A stretch of DNA of 64,000 nucleotides from positions 15,766,001 through 15,830,000 of the forward strand of contig JAKSXM010000137.1 in the NCBI GenBank assembly GCA_022575985.1. Reading direction: 5' to 3'. Shown one piece after another: positions 12,229 through 24,159 of the stretch; positions within the stretch are counted from its first letter, which is position 1; each line of letters begins with the position of its first letter. Position numbers and translations under genes: made by a program. Origin of the DNA: Anagrus nilaparvatae (Eukaryota; Arthropoda; Insecta; Hymenoptera; Mymaridae). The notes under the pieces are model-generated. The model ran no database searches and was not told the DNA's origin. It saw nothing but the letters and a program-made list of their open reading frames with translations.

Positions 12229-12884
12229 AATGGGACCAGTTGGGACTATCTATAATTGCATAGTTCGACTTTCCCTAAACCTTTTAAATATAAAAAATAT
12301 ATAAACAGAATCATATTAAATATTAAACAAATTCCTATGCATATTACAATTATAATCAATAAATTACAAAACAGCATACAATATTTTTATGACAGGTTAT
12401 TCAAAATATCAAAAGTACATTAAAATACAGCAAACAAAAATTATTTTAAAACAGATTTCATGTATGAATTTATGTTTAATATTTGAATTTGAAAATAACA
12501 TAAGAAAATATAAAAATTTATACCTACATATAAAATGTAATAGCTTCTCATATAAAAGCACCTGTTTATGAGTATGATAAATAGCATGTCGTGTTATAAA
12601 AAAATTTAAAAAAAAAATTTTCTTCTTTTAGCCACATTATAACCTTATATATAGTAACACATGTTACAATTTACGTTTTATATTATTTCAAGTAAAATTA
12701 AAAATAATATCTTTTGTTTTTATATTAATAAATTCTCTTTATCTTATTATTCTGACAGGTTATCAACTGCGTTTATTTTTAGTAAATAGACAAATTTTAA
12801 TTATTTAATTAATGCAGTAAATTTTTGTAACATTTTTTATTTTATTGAAAGTATATCAATTTTTTTATTTTTGACTTTCTGTTA

Positions 12885-13070
12885 TCTGTATAGATAAATA
12901 TAAAATTGATACGAGATATAAAACATTTTTTTCCTTTTATTTCAAAGTTTTTTTTATAGTGCAAGTGAAAAAATAATATTTTACCTGACATAGCTTTACA
13001 CGCGTTTCTAAAAAAAATACAAGGATATCAGATTTTTTGTCATATGTCAATCAGATATTTTAAATAAAGT
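12885..13070 (+). repeat. Direct repeat A, copy 1
   Basis: It shares GCAAGTGAAAAA, TAATATTTTA, ATATCAGATTTT and ATCAATCAG-type blocks, in the same order, with 13470-13660 about 590 bp downstream. It is a diverged segmental duplication without coding content. Confidence 0.6.
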
Positions 13071-13318
13071 GTCTAAAAATAATTGCTTTAAGTTTTTTGT
13101 TACTGCTCTTGCAGCTAAAGAAACAAGTTATGCTAAATCTTGACTTTAAGTTACGTAAGACGTTTCTCATACTTGATCTCTAGTTTTAAAAACAATTCCT
13201 TTGATTCTATAATTATATTCTGTGAATAGTTTCTATCTGCAAATCTCAGAAGTTTTTAGTCAATTTTCTTTTTTTTTAACCTATTTTTATATTAACAGTT
13301 GATGTACATAACATAAAT

Positions 13319-13340
13319 AGCCGACTCGAAGGACCAAATG
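13319..13340 (-). repeat. Short dispersed motif ATTTGGTCCTTCGAGYCGG, copy 1
   Basis: On the minus strand this GC-rich motif matches 38491-38510 (plus) at all but one of about 19 positions. It stands out from the AT-rich background. A remnant of a retroelement leader is possible; no flanking LTR is seen. Confidence 0.5.
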
Positions 13341-13469
13341 TTTAAGTCCGATATAATTTACTAGTTATCAATAAAATTTGCCTTTAAAAAGCTTCTACAA
13401 TGTATCTAACATTTTTTTTGATAATATAATACGAAATCTATATGACACTAGATTAAATAAACAAAAATA

Positions 13470-13660
13470 TAAATATAAAAAATGTTATAGGAATAGATAA
13501 AATTTTTATATTTCTTTTATATCAACTTTTTTTTTGTGAATGAATGCAAGTGAAAAAGTAATATTTTATCTGATACTGCCTTAACATACGCTTCGATATT
13601 TATGTATATAAATAAAATAAAAATAAAAGAATATCAGATTTTAGTCATACATCAATCAGT
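13470..13660 (+). repeat. Direct repeat A, copy 2
   Basis: This is the second copy of the 12885-13070 segment, in the same orientation, with insertions and deletions in AT-rich runs. Confidence 0.6.
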
Positions 13661-14391
13661 GATAAAAATGATGTACTCCTATACGCATACATACAATAAT
13701 ATATAGACTGTGTAAACTAGATAAGTCAGATAAATTCATAAAAAAAAAAAGGTTAAAACAATATCAGAAAAACTGTATCTATTTTATACGAAAAATGAAT
13801 TTGATGCCAAAAAAAGGAGAGAATAATTATAAATGTAAAAGAAATTGAATTACATAGGTATTATGTACGATAAATAGAATAAAAAGTTGATATAATATAG
13901 AGTCAAAAGACATAAAGATAGACTACAGTAAATCCTTGCTAACATTTTAATTGAAAAGTTAATCTCCTAGTCTCTATATAGTATACCAGTCAACATAATA
14001 TAGGTACAGTATATATTTCTATTACTCTTACGTCCCCTTTTCTATCTTTCATGTGTATAATATATTTGTAAATTTATGTATACGTTTAATAATACAAAGT
14101 CAACGTAATTTAATCACACGCGGGATATTTAATTTACTTTTGTTCTATTTTATATTATATATAATTAATTGAAGATTAAAAGTTATACTTAATACCTCTT
14201 TTCAACAGATTTGTTAAATTTATAATATATTAGCCTGGACGTTATTTTGTAAGGCTGCTATTATTATTAAAATTTTGTTCAATTTATAATTAAATAGAAA
14301 GGGGTTGAAAGTATTTCGGACAAGTTTTTAGAATTATGAGGTCAAATTTTTTTAATCATTTTCTACTTTATTGCAGATGAGGAAGGAGGTA

Positions 14392-14565
14392 GTATTACAA
14401 TATCCTTTAACGGGTATTATCTTACGTTGAGTGTATCACTTTTGCAGAGCGTAAATTTGCAAATTCAAAATGAAAATCATTTATTGATTAGAAACATATT
14501 GCCTATATATCAACCAGCCCAAAGAAAATTTAATAATATCTTTCTTAAGTTTAACAGCAAAAACA
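14392..14565 (+). repeat. Direct repeat B, copy 1
   Basis: AACGGGTATTATCTTA, TTGAGTGTATCA, TTGATTAGAAA and CAACYAGYCC blocks recur in the same order at 14732-14870, about 340 bp downstream. The 61-codon ATG frame across it shows no domain. Confidence 0.7.
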
Positions 14566-14731
14566 TTTACGGCCTTTACTGGTTAACGTTTCTTGGGTTT
14601 GAAGGGTGTTAAGCTCAATCAGCCGGAATTGTGTTAGATAGGTTACGTTTTTAATACTTAAATATCCTTAGAAAAAGAAAAAAGCAATTTAGCTGAGACT
14701 GTTGATTTTTTGCATAATTTAGATAATGTTA

Positions 14732-14880
14732 ATATTACCATATCCCATAACGGGTATTATCTTATGTTGAGTGTATCAAGATTACCCAGCAAAAATCCAG
14801 ATTTCAATTGAAAATCGATAATTGATTAGAAATACATTGCTTATACTTCAACTAGTCCAAAAAGCATTTTAATAAGTAAT
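14732..14880 (+). repeat. Direct repeat B, copy 2
   Basis: This is the second copy of the 14392-14565 unit, moderately diverged. Together they form a two-copy tandem with a period of about 340 bp. Confidence 0.7.
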
Positions 14881-14969
14881 TTTTATTTTGTTTATTTTAA
14901 TTTTAAGTTTTTCGTTTCGTTGCAGCTTATATTACCTACAAATTATATTTTATTTGCGACGCCAAAAGT

Positions 14970-14986
14970 TGCCACCTAGCGGTATA
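14970..14986 (-). promoter_or_regulatory. CTCF-like motif (minus strand)
   Basis: On the minus strand it reads CCGCTAGGTGGCAAC, close to the insect CTCF core (AGGTGGCGC-like). A second copy in the opposite orientation lies at 40053-40069. The match is by eye only; no binding is implied. Confidence 0.35.
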
Positions 14987-15117
14987 AATGTTGAACTATG
15001 TTTTTGAAACGTTCTATTCAAAAGGTGGTTTTTTCTTTAGTTCATTATGTACCTGAACTTATAAATAAATAGTAAAATTTATTTATTGATAATTTATATT
15101 GTAAAAATAAGCTACTC

Positions 15118-15151
15118 CACAATCCTTACACCCACATAGCCTAAGGAATTG
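15118..15151 (-). repeat. Single copy of the 46-kb tandem unit, reverse orientation
   Basis: The minus strand reads CCTTAGGCTATGTGGGTGTA followed by AGGATTGTGG, matching the TTAGGTTATGTGGGTGTAAGGC unit tandemly repeated at 46205-46490. Confidence 0.55.
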
Positions 15152-15210
15152 ATATATAATAATAATTGATATATAAAAATATAATAATTGATATATAAAA
15201 ATATTGTATA
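15149..15210. repeat. Short AT tandem repeat
   Basis: Three units of ATTGATATATAA(AAATATA)-type sequence, about 24 bp each. Confidence 0.7.
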
Positions 15211-17475
15211 ATACATAATTTTTACGCAACATTACAATACAATTTGGTATTTTTATTTGTAATTATCACCTTTACTAAATTTTAAAATACAAAACAAATT
15301 ATTCTGATACCCTAAACCCGTATTATTCCAAGACCCGTTTGACCATACCCCCCTTTATTTTCATATTTCCAGGGTACTCCTCTCTATAAATATGTTCCTT
15401 GTTAATAGCAGTAACCGATTATTTTTTAAATAAAGCACTCCAATTTTCATTAAATTTTCTATTGAAACTAAAAGTATTGAATTTCCTTTTGCTTTAAAAT
15501 CTTTAAAAAAAAAACAAAAACAAAAAAATTATTTTAATTAATTTAACGCTTTCTAATTTTCTACATTATAAAATTAAAATTTATGTTGCATTGTAACAAG
15601 AAAATTAATTAATTAAAATACTGTAAGAAAGAAAATGTGTTTTACTTGTATCATGCTTTAATTTTAATTGTCTAAGCAGCATAACCATGTATGCATATCT
15701 ATGATTACAACAAGATCTAAATGAGAAAATCTGGTTAAGCATCATGATAGACTTCAACTCAACATGAGGTAATTTTCTCTGTTATGACTAATTATCTTGC
15801 AACGAAATCAAAATTTGTTATCTTCATTAAATTATAATAAGCTTGTATTTTAAATATAAAAAATTAATTTAGTGTAGATAAATAAATATTTAATTTAGTT
15901 TTCTTATCATTTAAGCTACTTTGATTTTAAATAAATAATTTGACTTTTAACTTGAAAATTTAATCATAAAAAGATAATAATATATTTAATCGTGAATATA
16001 TAATTATATTTATTTAAAATTTAAACAATTTATTCATGCATTAGCAAGTAAAAATAAAATAAAGCTATAATTAAATTTATTAGGGAGGGCTTATCAGAAA
16101 ATGTAAACATTTAAATATATTAAGATAAGCTGTGTCAAGAAATGCAAAGTGTAAAGTTTAATTAGTTAAATCAATATTTAAAATAACAGACGTCTGTAAT
16201 ATTTCAAGTGCAACTAATTTTATTTGTAAATTTTAATACGACCCTTAGTTTAATATTCGTAGGAATAACTTTTTTATTTGCTTACTGTTTTACCTTGATC
16301 ATTTTTTGCTTTACTCAATTTTTGAGTATTTAATTATTCAATATAAAAAATTTGCAATGAATAATAAATGTAAAAACATAACATTCACGCCTAAAAAATT
16401 ACTATAAAATAAAATTTTTATTTATTATAGAAAAATGCCAGTCAAATATAAAAATTGAATCAACATCAAAGTCAATTCATACGGAAATTTAAATTTTCTA
16501 GTATAAAATCTAAATGTAAACATAAAATCTAGATGTGAATTGAAGCATTATTAATTGGGAGAAAATCTTATTTATAAATGCGATTGCTTTAGATATTTGC
16601 ACAATATATTTACACTTTGTTGGATTTTCTTAACCTAAAATATAAAAATCGATTAAATGACAAGGTTTCTTATTAACTACATACACTATTTCATCTAAGC
16701 AGTAATTAACAGTAAATCAGAGATACAATCAATTGAATGATCAAGTCACCATTAACCTTTCTAACTATCTTTTTAACATGTGTGGTCGTTAATGAACATC
16801 CGGATCCTTTAAATAACTTGAATTTTCAAACACGTGATTCTAGATAGTTACACCCATTGCATGATCATAAAAGACCATTTAAAGCTTTAAAATACCCTTG
16901 GATTACGAATTTCATTGAAATGTTACGTACATAAAAGACTTGAATTCACGCATTTAACTCTATATGTTATTGCAATGGTCAGCAGTTTTATTGCTATGTT
17001 TAAGGCTTTGAAAGTGAAAACGAAAAAGATAGATTAGGTCAGCAAATACGGAACCACGTTTCTTTTTTTAGCTTTTTTTTTTCTTCAATATCTATACGCA
17101 TTACTTAAAATTGAAGCAAATTATTCTTCGATTATTCAATTAACTTCGAAAATATCCTTGTTTCAAATATCTGAAAGACGATAGCATCAATTAAATAAGC
17201 TCTCACGCCTCTTAATTAAATAAGTCATTAAAATAGAATAAACTGCTAAATTTACTTTCAAGGGTGGAACAAGTAATAGAAAGTATTAAGATACAAAAGT
17301 TATCGTGTATTTAAGAAACAGGAATGGAAAATAAATAATTTTTATTCATTTAAAGTTTTTAAAATTATGCAACTTATTTATTCAAAAAGTAAATTTACCA
17401 GATAATACAGATTCGGAAATGATTTTCTTTAAATTCCTTGAATATTACGAGAACACATATATTAGCAAATAAAAT
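15211..17475. other. AT-rich spacer 3' of the silk-like gene
   Basis: No gene is seen. The part at 16740-17000 is slightly less AT-rich but shows no open frame or recognised element. Confidence 0.55.
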
Positions 17476-17481
17476 TTTATT
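17476..17481 (-). terminator. Poly(A) signal of the silk-like gene
   Basis: The minus strand carries AATAAA here, 64-69 bp past the stop codon. Another AATAAA lies at 17538-17533, only a few bases after the stop, and is less likely to be the one used. Confidence 0.55.
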
Positions 17482-17544
17482 TTAGAATTTGCTATTAACA
17501 AAATATTTTTTTTCAAATTAAATATGAATTTTTTTATTAATAAT

Positions 17545-19159
17545 TCAACCGCTGAATGTTTGTGCATTAGCGTTACTAATAGCTTGAGATCCTCCATTAC
17601 CAGCTGCTACTCCAGAATGGGCTTGAGCATTTGCAGCAGCATTGGATCCTACCCCAGAAGTAGCTCCTGCATTTGCGATTGCCGAGGAACCAGCATTATG
17701 TAAACCAGGTCCCGATAATACTCCAGAGTTAGCTTGAGCGTTTGCGACAGAGTTGGCACCATAAGGTCCTACCCCAGAGGTAGCTCCTGCATTTGCGTTT
17801 GCCGAAGAACCAGCATTATATAAACCAGGTGCCGATAATACTCCAGAGTTAGCTTGAGCGTTTGCGACAGAGTTGGCACCATAAGGTCCTACCCCAGAGG
17901 TAGCTCCTGCATTTGCGTTTGCCGAGGAACCAGCATTATATAAACCAGGTGCCGATAATACTCCAGAGTTAGCTTGAGCATTTGCGACAGAGTTGGCACC
18001 ATAAGGTCCTACCCCAGAGGTAGCTCCTGCATTTGCGACAGCATTAGATCCAGCATTATATAAACCAGGTGCCGATAATACTCCAGAGTTAGCTTGAGCA
18101 TTTGCGACAGAGTTGGCACCATAAGGTCCTACCCCAGAGGTAGCTCCTGCATTTGCGACAGCATTAGATCCAGCATTATATAAACCAGGTGCCGATAATA
18201 CTCCAGAGTTAGCTTGAGCATTTGCGACAGAGTTGGCACCATAAGGTCCTACCCCAGAGGTAGCTCCTGCATTTGCGACAGCGTTAGATCCAGCATAACC
18301 CGGTTGGGCATAACCAGGTGCAACTCCAGTTGCAGCGGCATTAGCATTAGCGTTTGCACCTGCTCCAGCATAACCCGGTTGGGCATAACCAGGTGCAACT
18401 CCAGTTGCAGCGGCATTTGCATTAGCGTTTGCACCAGCTCCAGCATAACCTGGTTGGGGATAAACAGGTGCAGCTCCAGTTGCAGCGGCATTTGCATTAG
18501 CGTTTGCACCTGCTCCAGCATAACCTGGTTGGGGATAAACAGGTGCAGCTCCAGTTGCAGCGGCATTTGCATTAGCGTTTGCGCCTGCTCCAGCATAACC
18601 TGGTTGAGGATATGCTGCAGGTTCTTTTGATGAGCTTGTAGGCTTTGCATTACTAAGTAAACCACCAACTATTTGAGTAGCTGCACCGGCAAGCTCACCT
18701 ATGATATCACCAGATCCATGATGACTTGATCCATGATGACCTGGTTTATGATGATATTCACCATAATCCTCGCCCCAGCCATAGTGACCGTGGTGTCCAT
18801 GGTGACCGTGGCCCCAACCACCTCCCCAATGTCCATGACCTCCCCAACCACCTCCGTGTCTTAAAGATGGATAAATATCTTCATTAGATAGAACATTAGC
18901 GATTAAACTAACCACTAATAATAATGCCTAAAAATAAAAAATTTTAAAAATAACTACATTAATCTTTAAACATGAAAATAAAATAAATGATTTTTAGTAA
19001 AATAGCATCTTTTTCTTATAATAGTAAAATTTCTTTGTTACGTTTTATTACAATGTATAAATAATAAACAGCAAATATTTTGTTTTCTTTTCAAAAAAAT
19101 AAGTATTATTAATAATAATAATTTAATAAAAATTTTTAACTTACAAGATATCCTTTCAT
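17545..19159 (-). CDS. Secreted repetitive Ala/Asn/Gly-rich structural (silk/glue-like) protein
   Basis: Two exons: exon 1 19159-19145 (MKGYL, then donor GTAAG) and exon 2 18927-17545 (after TTTTTAG), spliced in phase 0. This gives 465 residues. Residues 1 to about 19 (MKGYLALLLVVSLIANVLS) form a signal peptide that only exists after splicing. Next comes a Gly/His/Trp-rich block (HGHHGHHGHYGWG). Four full 26-residue repeats follow (YPQPGYAGAGANANANAAATG), plus a partial one. Then come about five and a half 40-residue repeats (GPYGANSVANAQANSGVLS and NAGATSGV). The DNA repeats (78 and 120 bp) are nearly identical, implying recent expansion. Alternating Asn-Ala and Ala-Asn dipeptides resemble the Xaa-Ala repeats described in braconid cocoon silk. 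No family is recognised, so silk, glue, eggshell or cuticle roles remain inference. Upstream are a TATA box and an initiator. Confidence 0.85.
17660..18290 (-). repeat. 120-bp coding tandem repeat in the silk-like gene
   Basis: The segment TATAAACCAGGTGCCGATAA (plus strand) recurs every 120 bp, at about 17819, 17939, 18059 and 18179. A variant unit lies at about 17699. Each unit encodes 40 residues. Copies differ at only a few bases, mostly in the codons for SSANA versus SNAVA. Confidence 0.9.
18290..18610 (-). repeat. 78-bp coding tandem repeat in the silk-like gene
   Basis: Four units encode a 26-residue repeat with the core GYAGAGANANANAAATG. The two N-terminal-side units end in GAAPVYPQ, the others in GVAPGYAQ. 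Confidence 0.9.
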
Positions 19160-19189
19160 TTTGACTACTTGAGATGATCAAAATTTAAG

Positions 19190-19226
19190 AACTGATGAAT
19201 GTATAATTTTTCGCCTTCAATTTATA
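19190..19226 (-). promoter_or_regulatory. TATA box and initiator of the silk-like gene
   Basis: The minus strand carries TATAAA at 19226-19221 and an arthropod-type initiator TCAGTT at 19195-19190, with the start A about 33 bp downstream of the TATA start. This predicts a 5' UTR of about 34 nt before the ATG at 19159. Confidence 0.6.
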
Positions 19227-19518
19227 ATTGAAAATTATTTGCCTTATCAAGATAAATAAATACAATAAAAATTACACGACATCTTAAATTAATCACATTT
19301 GTTTAAAAATTAATGTTTAATGGCTTATTAAAATCATACAAAACTGTTATCGTTAGATAAAAAATGTCTAAAAATATTTGCTAAATTAATAATTTATTTT
19401 ATTTTTTGACTGTATGTTTTTTCTCGATGTTTTTCAAAAAAACATTTTCTCAGCTGCGATTTTGACGAGGATTTTGAGATGAACGTAAAATTGCAGATTT
19501 AAAAAAAAATTATTTATT

Positions 19519-19799
19519 TATTTATTTGCTACACACCAAACCTAAAAGAATTTTTTGTTACCCAAAAAAGAATGATTGTTTATTTAATTCTTTAGAGCGG
19601 AATTATTTTGAGGTTAAAATTTTTAAAAACAATTATTTTCAATTTAATTCTTTTTGAACAGAATTAAAACAAAAATAATTGTTTTTAAAAGAATTAACCT
19701 CAAAAAAATTCCGCTCTAAATAATTAAATAAACATTCATTCTTCTCTGGGTAACAAAAAATTCTTTTAGGTTTGGTGTGTATGTAACTAGCAAATACAT
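19519..19799. mobile_element. Foldback MITE with TACACACCAAACC ends
   Basis: Long, nearly perfect inverted arms. TACACACCAAACC at 19530 pairs with GGTTTGGTGTGTA ending at 19781. Inside them, TTTAGAGCGGAATT pairs with AATTCCGCTCTAAA. A further outer TATTTGCT/AGCAAATA pair is offset by 8 bp. There is no ORF. Confidence 0.85.
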
Positions 19800-20527
19800 A
19801 TTTCTCTTAGTGATTGACGAAAAAAAATTGTAAACGAGATTGTAAATAATAAAATTCTAAGCCATCCAAATAGAATTCTCCTGAATTGAAATTTTCTATT
19901 CGATTCGTAGCCGAGAGTGGTAATCTATGTATGCAGGATTTGGGCCTTTCTTGATAGCTAGGAGTCGTAATATGCTTTTCATTTTTTATTTTTTGAGTAA
20001 AAATAATAATTTTTGATACTTTCATGTTAATATTCCGATTTGAAAAAAGAGATATTGCTTGATGTTACAAAAATGCAACCCTCTCCTTGTATAATTATTT
20101 TTTTCAGATAATAATTTTTTAAAGTCATTTTAAAGTCATTGAATTTATTTAAACTTATCATATTATCTTTTTTTTATTGATATTTTAGCTCGTACTGCAG
20201 GTGATATTTATAAATAATAAAAAATTAAATCAATAAAGCAAAAAATAAATTTTTAATATACACTCTAAAATATTATTTTTTTTAAATTCCAAGCAAACAA
20301 AAAATTTTTCCTAAGATAATTTTTATTTTTGGGTTAAAATTGGGCAACATAAGCATTTTAAAAATTTTTGTTGTTGAATTTTAAGGAGTAATAAGAATTG
20401 GTCTAAAACAAGATTTAGTTTAGAAAACCTAGTTTTAGTCTTATCAAAATTTGAATTTTACAATGTCGATCTATTGACCATGAAACGGGGGAGTTCACTT
20501 TGAATTAAAAATTTTTTAACACTTCCA

Positions 20528-20921
20528 AATGGTACCGGGCGCCATTTACTGGTCAGAATTGTCGTTGTCCATCTGGAGCAGTTTTCCGAATCCCGAAAAT
20601 TAAGTATAAAAACTATCTAATGCAGAATTATAAAAACTAGAAGGATTGTAAGGCAGATAAATCGAAATTCATAAAAATCAAAGCATATTTAATGTTAAAA
20701 GCAAAAAATTATCATAAATTAAAAGGTTTCATAAAATGACTTCATGAATTTATCCAATTCTTAACTTTAATGCATTTCTGATTTTACGAATCCAGAAATG
20801 AATTTTTCCGCGAAATTCATTTATGGGTCTGTTTTAGCAAAATCTAGATTTTAAGGTCCTGAGAAATGACCCGGATGAACAACGACAATTATGACCATTA
20901 AATGGCGGCCATGGTACCATT
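20528..20921. mobile_element. TIR element, GGCGCCATTTA family, copy 1
   Basis: The terminal inverted repeats extend about 40 bp: AATGGTACC...GGCGCCATTTACTGGTCA on the left and TGACCATTAAATGGCGGCCATGGTACCATT on the right, both followed inward by AATTGTCGTTGT. The interior (GTTTTCCGAATCCCGAAAAT, CTAGAAGGATTGTAAGGCAG) matches the second copy at 31045-31390. It is non-coding, hence a MITE. Confidence 0.85.
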
Positions 20922-23900
20922 AAAAATTTAAAATAACGGAAAATCAATATGTATCAATGTGTTTTTTGGCTAGCTCATGATAAAAAGCGGGGTATCTGTC
21001 CCTAGTTTGAATTATACCCTTAAACGTCCCCTTTTTGGGTTTGTTTGGAATATTGATGAAATAAATATCTATTTTCCACACTGCAAAATTTTACTTTCTT
21101 CCAAATTCTGCCTCTGCCAGGAAGCCATTTCATTTTGTAGCAGATTTCTTAAATACGTAGAGTTGTTTCTACAACATAATTTACATTTGCATCTATTGTA
21201 GACATGGTCTCTCTAAAAAGAAAAGTAAAATCTTTTTAAACCCTTCAATTAAAATTTTTAGATTCTGCTCAAAATTTTAAAAACATGATTTATTTAACAG
21301 TGTAAAGATAAAGTGAACTGTTTACATTTTGATAACGCGTCTATAAAAACCCAGAGATCTTAGTATCATTTTTTTCTTTAATTAAAGTATCATTCATTTG
21401 TATTTCAATTATCCTCTTTATAATTAGAAAATATCTCATTCTTTTTTTTTACTTCTTAAAGAAAAAAAGATAGAAAATTAAAAAAAATAAAAAAATGAGT
21501 GGTTTTTTCCGGACTCGGTGATTCTTTTTAAAGAATAGAAGAACTTGTCAAGTGCAATGCTTGAGCAATGCGCTTTTAATAATAATTTTATTCAATTACT
21601 TATATAACTATACAGGATATATTAAGGAGTATATACTTGAGGCCATATTCCTGTCAGTGAAATGAAAGAGTTTCAACCTAACACTTCTTATAACTTTTAT
21701 ACTTTTATTATTATTTTCCTTCTTTTTTTTCGCATAAAATCAAATCCATTCTTTTTTCTTCTTCTTCTGTTTGTGTTTTTTAATGAGAAAATTATGAATA
21801 ATAGATGAAGGTAATTAATCTCAATTAAATATGTAACAGTTATAATGGCATATAAAAATTAATTAATTTACAATTTATTAAATTTTTTATTTTTATCGTA
21901 TTTTTAATGATTTTTTTTTTTTTTTTTCAATTAAATCTGAGTCACAGCTTTTCAATAATAATTTTAAAAAGTTTATTTGAAAACTAAAAATTTTTTTGAA
22001 TTTCTAAGACTAATGAAAAACGTATAAAATTAAAAAGGATTTTTTTAGAAATTCAGAATTCATACTAGCTGTCCTTGTAGCTGTCATTAAAAACAAGTTG
22101 AGAGAAGCAAACCATCTGATGCACAGATGAACATCCTTTTTAAAGTTACACAAAAATGCATACGGTTTATCTTTACGACGACAAAAACTTGACTTTCAAA
22201 TATGAAATAAATTTATTTGATAGTCTTCTCTAAGTCGTGCAAGGCATATAGCATATAAAAATTGAGCTTAAATATATGAAGTAACAAAAAGCATCAGAAT
22301 AAAAAATTTTCAAATAAGTTTTGGCCCTGCGATTTTATTGAGACCTTCCCTAACACATATCTTAAACTGCTCTTTAAAGTAGAGCTTTAAAATCTTTGAC
22401 TTCTTGCTTTATCTTCCATAACAATAATTTTCGAAAATTTGTATACATATAGGTATATCAAGACAAGAGAGATGAGAATAAAGCTTCGTTAAACCCTACA
22501 AATTTAGCAAAACCATAATTTTAGTAAAATAATAACGATAATAGAAAGTTTCTAACAATAAGCTCTTATATGGGACAATTGTATTGAAAATAACAAATGT
22601 GTGTGGCTCTTCTTGAAAACTTAGTGTGTGAATGACAATAGGATAGTTTAAAAGCAAGTTACATGTGTAGTGTTCGAAAAGCTCCTTTTTGACACCAAAT
22701 GGGTTTCTCTCACTTCGTGTCATACAGATTTAAACTATACATTATTATTATAATTATAATACTTGTGATAATCGTTTTACGTCATATTATTTCTGGGCTA
22801 GTCAACTGTATAAAACATAACTAATACGTGAGCTGATGTTTAAATCGTTGGTTCTGGGCTACTTTAACTTTAAACTTATATCCAGTACTTTGTAAATCTA
22901 ACAATATCAAACTTCTTTAGAAACTAACTTTGTAAAAGTAATCAGGATTAACAGAAATAAAAATTTTTTTCACAAAATGGCAATTTTTTATACTGCAATA
23001 TTGTACTTTTTATTACAAGCTGAAGTGGATTTTTATTGAATCTTAAATCAAAAAAAGTATACAATTGCTTTCTTTTATTTCTAATTTTGCCTTTATAACC
23101 TAACTCAATGTTTCCAACCACAAGTGTTATAAGCAATAAATTTAGTAATATAAAGCAATTGAATTATAAAAACAAAGTAAAATTATATTGATTAATTTGA
23201 TCAATAATTGTTATTGATTTTTTTTCTACTGATTGAGTTTTAATAAAAACATATCATCAAACATTTTTTCAGCTGTTGAATTTCACTTTTAATTAAAATT
23301 TTAATTTTTTAAATAAATATAATTAACAGTATTACCTTATAAATTACCAACAGAAAATTTTTAAATTCTAGATGAATAAATGATTAAGTAGCAAAGTAAT
23401 TACCTGAAACAAAAAAAAAGGTAAATTAAATTAGAATATTTTTTAAAATTTTAATTAATAAATTTTATTTTAGTAGCCTAAGGAAATTTTAAATTATTGG
23501 ATTTATTTTAACAGAATAATAGATTTGATTTAAAAATGCGTATTCTTATATATTTATCTTTGTTTAAAACTTACTGAATAACAGTAAATGCCAGAATAAA
23601 TTAGACTTGGGTTATTATAATATGCGTAAGAAAAAAATAAATAAAGAAAAGTATATGAATAAAATATATAAAGCTCGTAAAAATAATGACTGATACTAAA
23701 AAATAAGACGATCCAATTATAATTGTCATTATGCATCATTTTTGTAATATATTTTTTTCTTTTTTTAAAGAAAATATCTGAATAAAAGAATCAAGAAAAG
23801 CTTAAGATACAAAATAATAGTCTACTTTAAACAATAGAAGAAAATGGTAAATTATATCTTTAAAATATAATTCCATTTTATATGTATATTTTTTTTTAAC

Positions 23901-24159
23901 AATGATTTTTATTTAGAGATTTCTTCGAGGCTTTTTTTGTTAAGAATTATTTTTTGTATTGTATCAGATTTATAATTTAAAATCTGTCCATATCGAAGTA
24001 AGGGGCAATTTATTAGATAGTTTTTATCATATATATAGTTAAGGATCTTGGTCTTTCTGATGTATGGCTCTAGAGTAAAATTTAAAATTAAGAATTAATT
24101 CACGGGTTACAGCCCCTAAAGGGGTATTTTCGTTATTTGCACACTTTCACTGTTCAGAT
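20922..24159. other. AT-rich non-coding stretch
   Basis: No gene is supported. The small ATG frames here (20977-21201, 22496-22723, 22948-23136, 23554-23739) lack any domain and follow local base composition. A putative recursive splice site at 23404 is listed separately. Confidence 0.55.
23398..23428 (-). promoter_or_regulatory. Putative recursive splice site (ratchet point) 3
   Basis: The minus strand has a T-rich run, then TTTGTTTCAG|GTAATTAC. The junction lies between 23404 and 23403. The acceptor is very strong and the donor is fair. Confidence 0.55.

Larger units (their letters stand above)
10137..12230 (-). mobile_element. Penelope-like retroelement, 5'-truncated and inactivated
   Basis: The minus-strand order is an RT N-terminal part (12228-11764), the RT catalytic core (11776-10853), a GIY-YIG endonuclease (10849-10637), and a 3' tail with the GATCGTTTACCGAAACGTTG motif near 10147-10170. 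RT followed by a C-terminal GIY-YIG nuclease is diagnostic of endonuclease-bearing Penelope-like elements. The copy is dead: one frameshift near 11764-11810 splits the RT, and in-frame TAG/TAA codons lie before and after the GIY-YIG block. The 5' end stops abruptly near 12230, as expected for 5' truncation during target-primed insertion. Confidence 0.9.
12213..14391. other. AT-rich spacer with a local direct duplication
   Basis: No gene is seen. A 10-bp motif (AAAATGTTC) is tandemly repeated at 12213-12232, at the Penelope truncation point. The main structure is the direct repeat 12885-13070 / 13470-13660, listed separately. Confidence 0.55.

Noticed and set aside
18214..18668. Cys/Ser-rich plus-strand frame (18214-18630) and Gln/Leu-rich minus-strand frame (18249-18668)
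   Set aside because: Both are shadows of the near-identical repeats in the silk-like exon.
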